From: Alphaproteobacteria bacterium
GTDB taxonomy: Bacteria; Pseudomonadota; Alphaproteobacteria; Sphingomonadales; Sphingomonadaceae
Reading direction: 5' to 3'
DNA length: 8,755 bases
Assembly (NCBI GenBank): GCA_018828205.1
Contig: JAHJWA010000277.1
Location: 1-8,755, forward strand
The notes beneath the pieces are model-generated. The model did not search any database. It saw nothing but the letters and a program-made list of their open reading frames with translations, and was not told the origin of the DNA. The translations under genes were made by a program, and so were the position numbers. Positions 6,591-8,755 of the stretch are shown piece by piece (the stretch's first letter is position 1; each line of letters starts with the position of its first letter).

Positions 6591-6598
6591 CGCTAGGG
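6591..6598 (+). promoter_or_regulatory. CGCTAGGG element before rnhA
   Basis: CGCTAGGG lies 9 nt before the rnhA ATG. The same octamer occurs in the right arm of the palindrome before ispH (4611-4618) and, reversed, in its left arm facing the lipoprotein gene. It could act as a -10-like element giving a very short leader. Alternatively, its AGGG (with AT after it) is simply the Shine-Dalgarno of rnhA. The sequence alone does not decide between these. Confidence 0.35.
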
Positions 6599-6607
6599 AT
6601 TCGCCCC

Positions 6608-7051
6608 ATGAAACGCGTCGAATTGTTCACCGATGGTGCCTGCAAGGGCAATCCCGGACCCGGCGGCTGGGGCGCGCTGCTGCGGCTCGGCCCGCACGAG
6701 AAGGAACTCTCGGGCGCCGACCCCGCCACCACCAACAACCGCATGGAGATGACGGCGGCGATCAAAGGGCTCGCCGCGCTGATCGAACCCTGCGAGGTCG
6801 ACGTCTATTCCGACAGCAAATACCTTATCGACGGCATCACCAAATGGGTCGAGGGCTGGCAGAAGCGCGGCTGGATCAGTGCCAGCAAGAAGCCGGTTCG
6901 CAACGAGGACCTGTGGCACGAGCTGATCGCGCAGACTGCGCGGCACCAAGTATCCTGGCACTGGGTCAAGGGGCACTCCGGACACCCCGAGAACGACCGC
7001 GTCGACCAGCTGGCAAGCGACGAAGCCGAGCGCATCGCCGCCAAGCGCTAG
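6608..7051 (+). CDS. rnhA: Ribonuclease HI
   Basis: RNase HI cuts the RNA strand of RNA-DNA hybrids, removing R-loops and helping clear RNA primers. The 147-residue product has the full DEDD catalytic set: D9 in LFTDGACKGNPGPGGWG, E47 in TTNNRMEMTA, D69 in VYSDSKYLIDGI, and D133 in NDRVDQLA. The flexible-loop histidine, H123 in WVKGHSGHPEND, is also present. The basic protrusion (handle region) is present around WVEGWQKRGWISASKKPVRN (80-99), as in E. coli RNase HI, and the length agrees with the single-domain family. The ATG at 6608 is 28 bp after thrB; AGGGAT 7 nt upstream can serve as ribosome-binding site. It ends 21 bp from the convergent FAD oxidoreductase gene. Assignment is secure. Confidence 0.98.
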   Translation: MKRVELFTDGACKGNPGPGGWGALLRLGPHEKELSGADPATTNNRMEMTAAIKGLAALIEPCEVDVYSDSKYLIDGITKWVEGWQKRGWISASKKPVRNEDLWHELIAQTARHQVSWHWVKGHSGHPENDRVDQLASDEAERIAAKR

Positions 7052-7058
7052 CCGGCTT

Positions 7059-7088
7059 TAGGCGAACCGGCCCTAAGCGAACCGGCCC
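7059..7088 (-). repeat. 15-bp tandem duplication carrying the stop codon of the FAD oxidoreductase
   Basis: TAGGCGAACCGGCCC (7059-7073) and TAAGCGAACCGGCCC (7074-7088) are adjacent copies differing at one base. The 15-bp unit is a multiple of three. On the minus strand each copy reads Gly-Arg-Phe-Ala-stop in the frame of the oxidoreductase, giving TAG followed in frame by TAA one repeat later. The second-read copy is outside the protein and fills most of the 21-bp gap to rnhA. Confidence 0.85.
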
Positions 7089-8167
7089 GGCGCATAGAGC
7101 GTGGCATCGAGGCCCTTCGTCATCGCGTCGCGCGCCTGCCCGAGCAGCAATTGCGCGGTCAGCCGCGCCGCGGCGGGCGCGGTCTGGATCCCGTAGCCGC
7201 CCTGCCCGGCGAACCATGCGAACCCCTCGACCTGCGGATCCAGACCATAGACCGGCAGCCGGTCTGGAGCGAAACTTCGCAGCCCCGCCCAGCGATGCTC
7301 GACGGCCTCGACCCGCCAGTCGACCGCCTGCGACAAGCGCGCGATCGCCTCGGCCACCGCCAGCTCTTCGGGCGCGGCATCGCAAGGTGCGCTGGGGACC
7401 TCGTCATTGGGGCTGAGCCACAACCGCCCCGCCTCGGGCTTGAAATAGAAGCCCCCGGCAATATCCAGCACGAGCGGAAGATCGGGCGGAGGCGGCGGAT
7501 CGGTGCGCAGCTGGACGACCGTGCGCCGCAGCGGAGTGATCCCCAGCGGACGTGCGCCCGCCAGCCCTGCGAGCTCGTCGGCCCAGGCCCCGGCCGCATT
7601 GACCAGCGTCTGGGCGACAAAGGTCTCGCCGCGTTCCGTCCGCAAGGCCCAGCTCCCCTCGTGCCGCGCCGCGGCGATCAGGCGCGCCCGGGTTTCCAAT
7701 CGCGTCCCTCGTCCGCGTCCCAGCGCCAGATAATGCGCGTGCAGGCTGGCAACATCGATATCGGAACATCCGGGTTCCCATATCGCCGCCTGCCACTCAG
7801 CTTGCAGATCGGGAGCCTTTGCCGCCAGGGCTTGCCGGTCGAGCCGCTCGATCGTCGCCCCCGTAGCCGAGAAGCGATCCAGGAACTCGTCGAGCAGCGA
7901 GGCATCCTCGGCGCGCCCGATGTAGAGCGCCCCTCGCTGCGTCAGGAACCCCTGCTCGCGCAGATAGGGACCCGATGCCAACGTCAGCGGCACGATCTCC
8001 GGCCCGCCATAGCATTCCTCCCAGAACGCCGCAGACCGACCCGTCGCGTGATGGCCAGGCCGATCCTCCGCCTCGATCAGCAGGACCGAGGCGTGCGGCG
8101 CGAGCTCGGCGGCGAGGCTCGCTCCGGCCATTCCGGCGCCGACGATGGCGAAATCGAACCCTGTCAT
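7073..8167 (-). CDS. FAD-dependent oxidoreductase of the D-amino-acid oxidase/dehydrogenase (DAO) family
   Basis: The 364-residue flavoprotein begins with the dinucleotide-binding fold FAIVGAGMAGASLAAELA (6-23; GxGxxG at 10-15), closed by IEAE (31-34). DAO-family features follow: PGHHATGRSAAFWEECYGGP (37-56), LVNAAGAWADELAGLAG (188-204), GGFYFKPEAGRLWLSP (238-253), HRWAGLRSFAPD (291-302) and the FAD-binding GQGGYGIQT (321-329). The order and wording closely follow Pseudomonas D-arginine dehydrogenase (DauA), as I remember it: oxidative deamination of D-amino acids with electrons passed on rather than to oxygen. Equivalents of DauA Tyr53, Arg222, Tyr249 and Arg305 are visible (Y53, R214 or R215, Y241, R297), but His48 aligns with F48 and Glu87 with A80. 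The substrate is therefore probably not D-arginine. A Pro run lies at 224-228. It overlaps the upstream hydrolase by 4 bp. Confidence 0.88.
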   Translation of the reverse strand: MTGFDFAIVGAGMAGASLAAELAPHASVLLIEAEDRPGHHATGRSAAFWEECYGGPEIVPLTLASGPYLREQGFLTQRGALYIGRAEDASLLDEFLDRFSATGATIERLDRQALAAKAPDLQAEWQAAIWEPGCSDIDVASLHAHYLALGRGRGTRLETRARLIAAARHEGSWALRTERGETFVAQTLVNAAGAWADELAGLAGARPLGITPLRRTVVQLRTDPPPPPDLPLVLDIAGGFYFKPEAGRLWLSPNDEVPSAPCDAAPEELAVAEAIARLSQAVDWRVEAVEHRWAGLRSFAPDRLPVYGLDPQVEGFAWFAGQGGYGIQTAPAAARLTAQLLLGQARDAMTKGLDATLYAPGRFA

Positions 8168-8755
8168 GCGGTTTGCGACGGCACGGTCCGGTCGAGGAAC
8201 TCGGCGATCGCCGCCATTGTCCGATCCCGCACCGGATCGACCTCGCGCAGGATCTCGTGGCGCGCTTCCTTGCCGAAGGCGAGCAGTTCGGCCCGCGGCA
8301 AACGCTCTGCCGCGCGCACGACCGCATCGTGGCTGACGAGTTTGTCGTTGCTGGTCGACACCAGCAGCACCGGAGCCGTCACCGCCTCCATCGCCCCCGG
8401 ATCATCGAGGACGCGGCGCGAGGCATAGGCACGTTCGACCCAACCCCAGCTGCCGGGCCCCATCACCAATTCGGGCCGCGTCTCGCGCCACCACAATTCG
8501 TCGCCATAGCGGGCTTCGTCGTGCGTCAGCAGCGACTGGCGCGACGCGGGCATTTCGCCGGGCTTTTCGCTCCATTTCCACGCCGGCCGCGTCGGCGCGC
8601 CGATCTTGGTCATCAGCTTGGCGACCCAGTGCTGAAGGCGCAGCGGCAGCGGCGGACCCGCCATACCGAGCATGGGCGCGGTGAGGACGGCTGCATCGGG
8701 GTCGACGCGGTGCTCGACGATCGCTCGCAGGGCCAGATGCCCGCCCATCGAATGG
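8164..8755 (-). CDS. Alpha/beta hydrolase (serine aminopeptidase S33 / lysophospholipase-like), N-terminus beyond the right edge
   Basis: The window holds the C-terminal 196 codons plus one base. The right edge cuts just at the nucleophile elbow, H-S-M-G-G, so the catalytic Ser codon is at 8751-8749. The acid is probably the Asp of STSNDKLVSHDAV (codon 8346-8344) and the base the His of GKEARHEILRE (codon 8259-8257), so a full Ser-Asp-His triad is present. The layout, with a cap region (about 8540-8690) and the 'P.LLV...D..V' strand before Asp, fits the PldB/monoglyceride-lipase-like group. The physiological substrate (lysophospholipid, monoacylglycerol or another ester) cannot be told. The in-frame ATG at 8748 lies after the Ser and is not the true start. 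It ends in an ATGA overlap with the oxidoreductase, indicating one transcript and coupled translation. Confidence 0.85.
   Translation of the reverse strand, partial: HSMGGHLALRAIVEHRVDPDAAVLTAPMLGMAGPPLPLRLQHWVAKLMTKIGAPTRPAWKWSEKPGEMPASRQSLLTHDEARYGDELWWRETRPELVMGPGSWGWVERAYASRRVLDDPGAMEAVTAPVLLVSTSNDKLVSHDAVVRAAERLPRAELLAFGKEARHEILREVDPVRDRTMAAIAEFLDRTVPSQTA

Noticed and set aside
4549..6765. Open minus-strand frame of 738 codons antisense to ispH, thrB and rnhA
   Set aside because: It spans three confidently identified genes plus their spacers and has no domain of its own. It is long only because stop codons are rare in this composition.
8746..8748. ATG taken as the start of the right-edge hydrolase
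   Set aside because: The two codons before it (His, Ser) complete the nucleophile elbow HSMGG, so translation must begin beyond the window.
1..8755. Search for mobile elements, CRISPR arrays, tRNA/rRNA genes, phage or defence genes
   Set aside because: No transposase, integrase or spaced direct repeats were seen, and no RNA-gene signature. Base composition looks even by eye, and the genes are housekeeping or metabolic.

Overview
The window reads as ordinary chromosomal DNA of a high-GC alphaproteobacterium. It most likely comes from the order Sphingomonadales (Sphingomonas, Erythrobacter or Novosphingobium relatives). I base this on strong G/C third-position bias, long antisense shadow frames, the gene runs argS-SPOR-nagZ-scpA and ispH-thrB-rnhA, and protein styles I associate with that group. 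The taxonomic call is from recognition, not from a search.

Layout. Positions 1-4552 are all on the minus strand. In transcription order they hold a small lipoprotein of unknown function, arginyl-tRNA synthetase (argS), a membrane-anchored SPOR protein, the peptidoglycan-recycling hexosaminidase NagZ, and the first 85 codons of the condensin subunit ScpA. ScpA starts inside the nagZ stop codon and runs off the left edge. Positions 4627-7051 are a compact plus-strand cluster: ispH (last step of the MEP isoprenoid pathway), thrB (homoserine kinase of the aminoglycoside-phosphotransferase fold, using a TTG start) and rnhA (RNase HI). These two groups diverge from a 74-bp spacer, 4553-4626, which is rich in inverted repeats. 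Positions 7073-8755 are again on the minus strand: an alpha/beta hydrolase cut by the right edge is followed, with a 4-bp ATGA overlap, by a D-amino-acid-dehydrogenase-like FAD oxidoreductase. That gene converges on rnhA with only 21 bp between them.

How the genes work together. The left cluster joins translation (ArgS), septal peptidoglycan binding (SPOR), wall recycling (NagZ) and chromosome condensation (ScpA): a growth and division housekeeping group. The middle cluster is biosynthetic and replicative housekeeping. The hydrolase/oxidoreductase pair looks like a small metabolic operon whose substrate cannot be read from sequence.

I found no mobile element, CRISPR array, rRNA or tRNA, and no convincing new defence or biosynthetic system. 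The items most worth a second look are small: a 15-bp in-frame tandem duplication carrying the stop codon of the oxidoreductase, mutually exclusive inverted repeats in the ispH/lipoprotein spacer, the TTG start of thrB, and apparent active-site changes in the oxidoreductase relative to D-arginine dehydrogenase. No gene-free stretch exceeds 100 bp once the nagZ start is placed at 1273.
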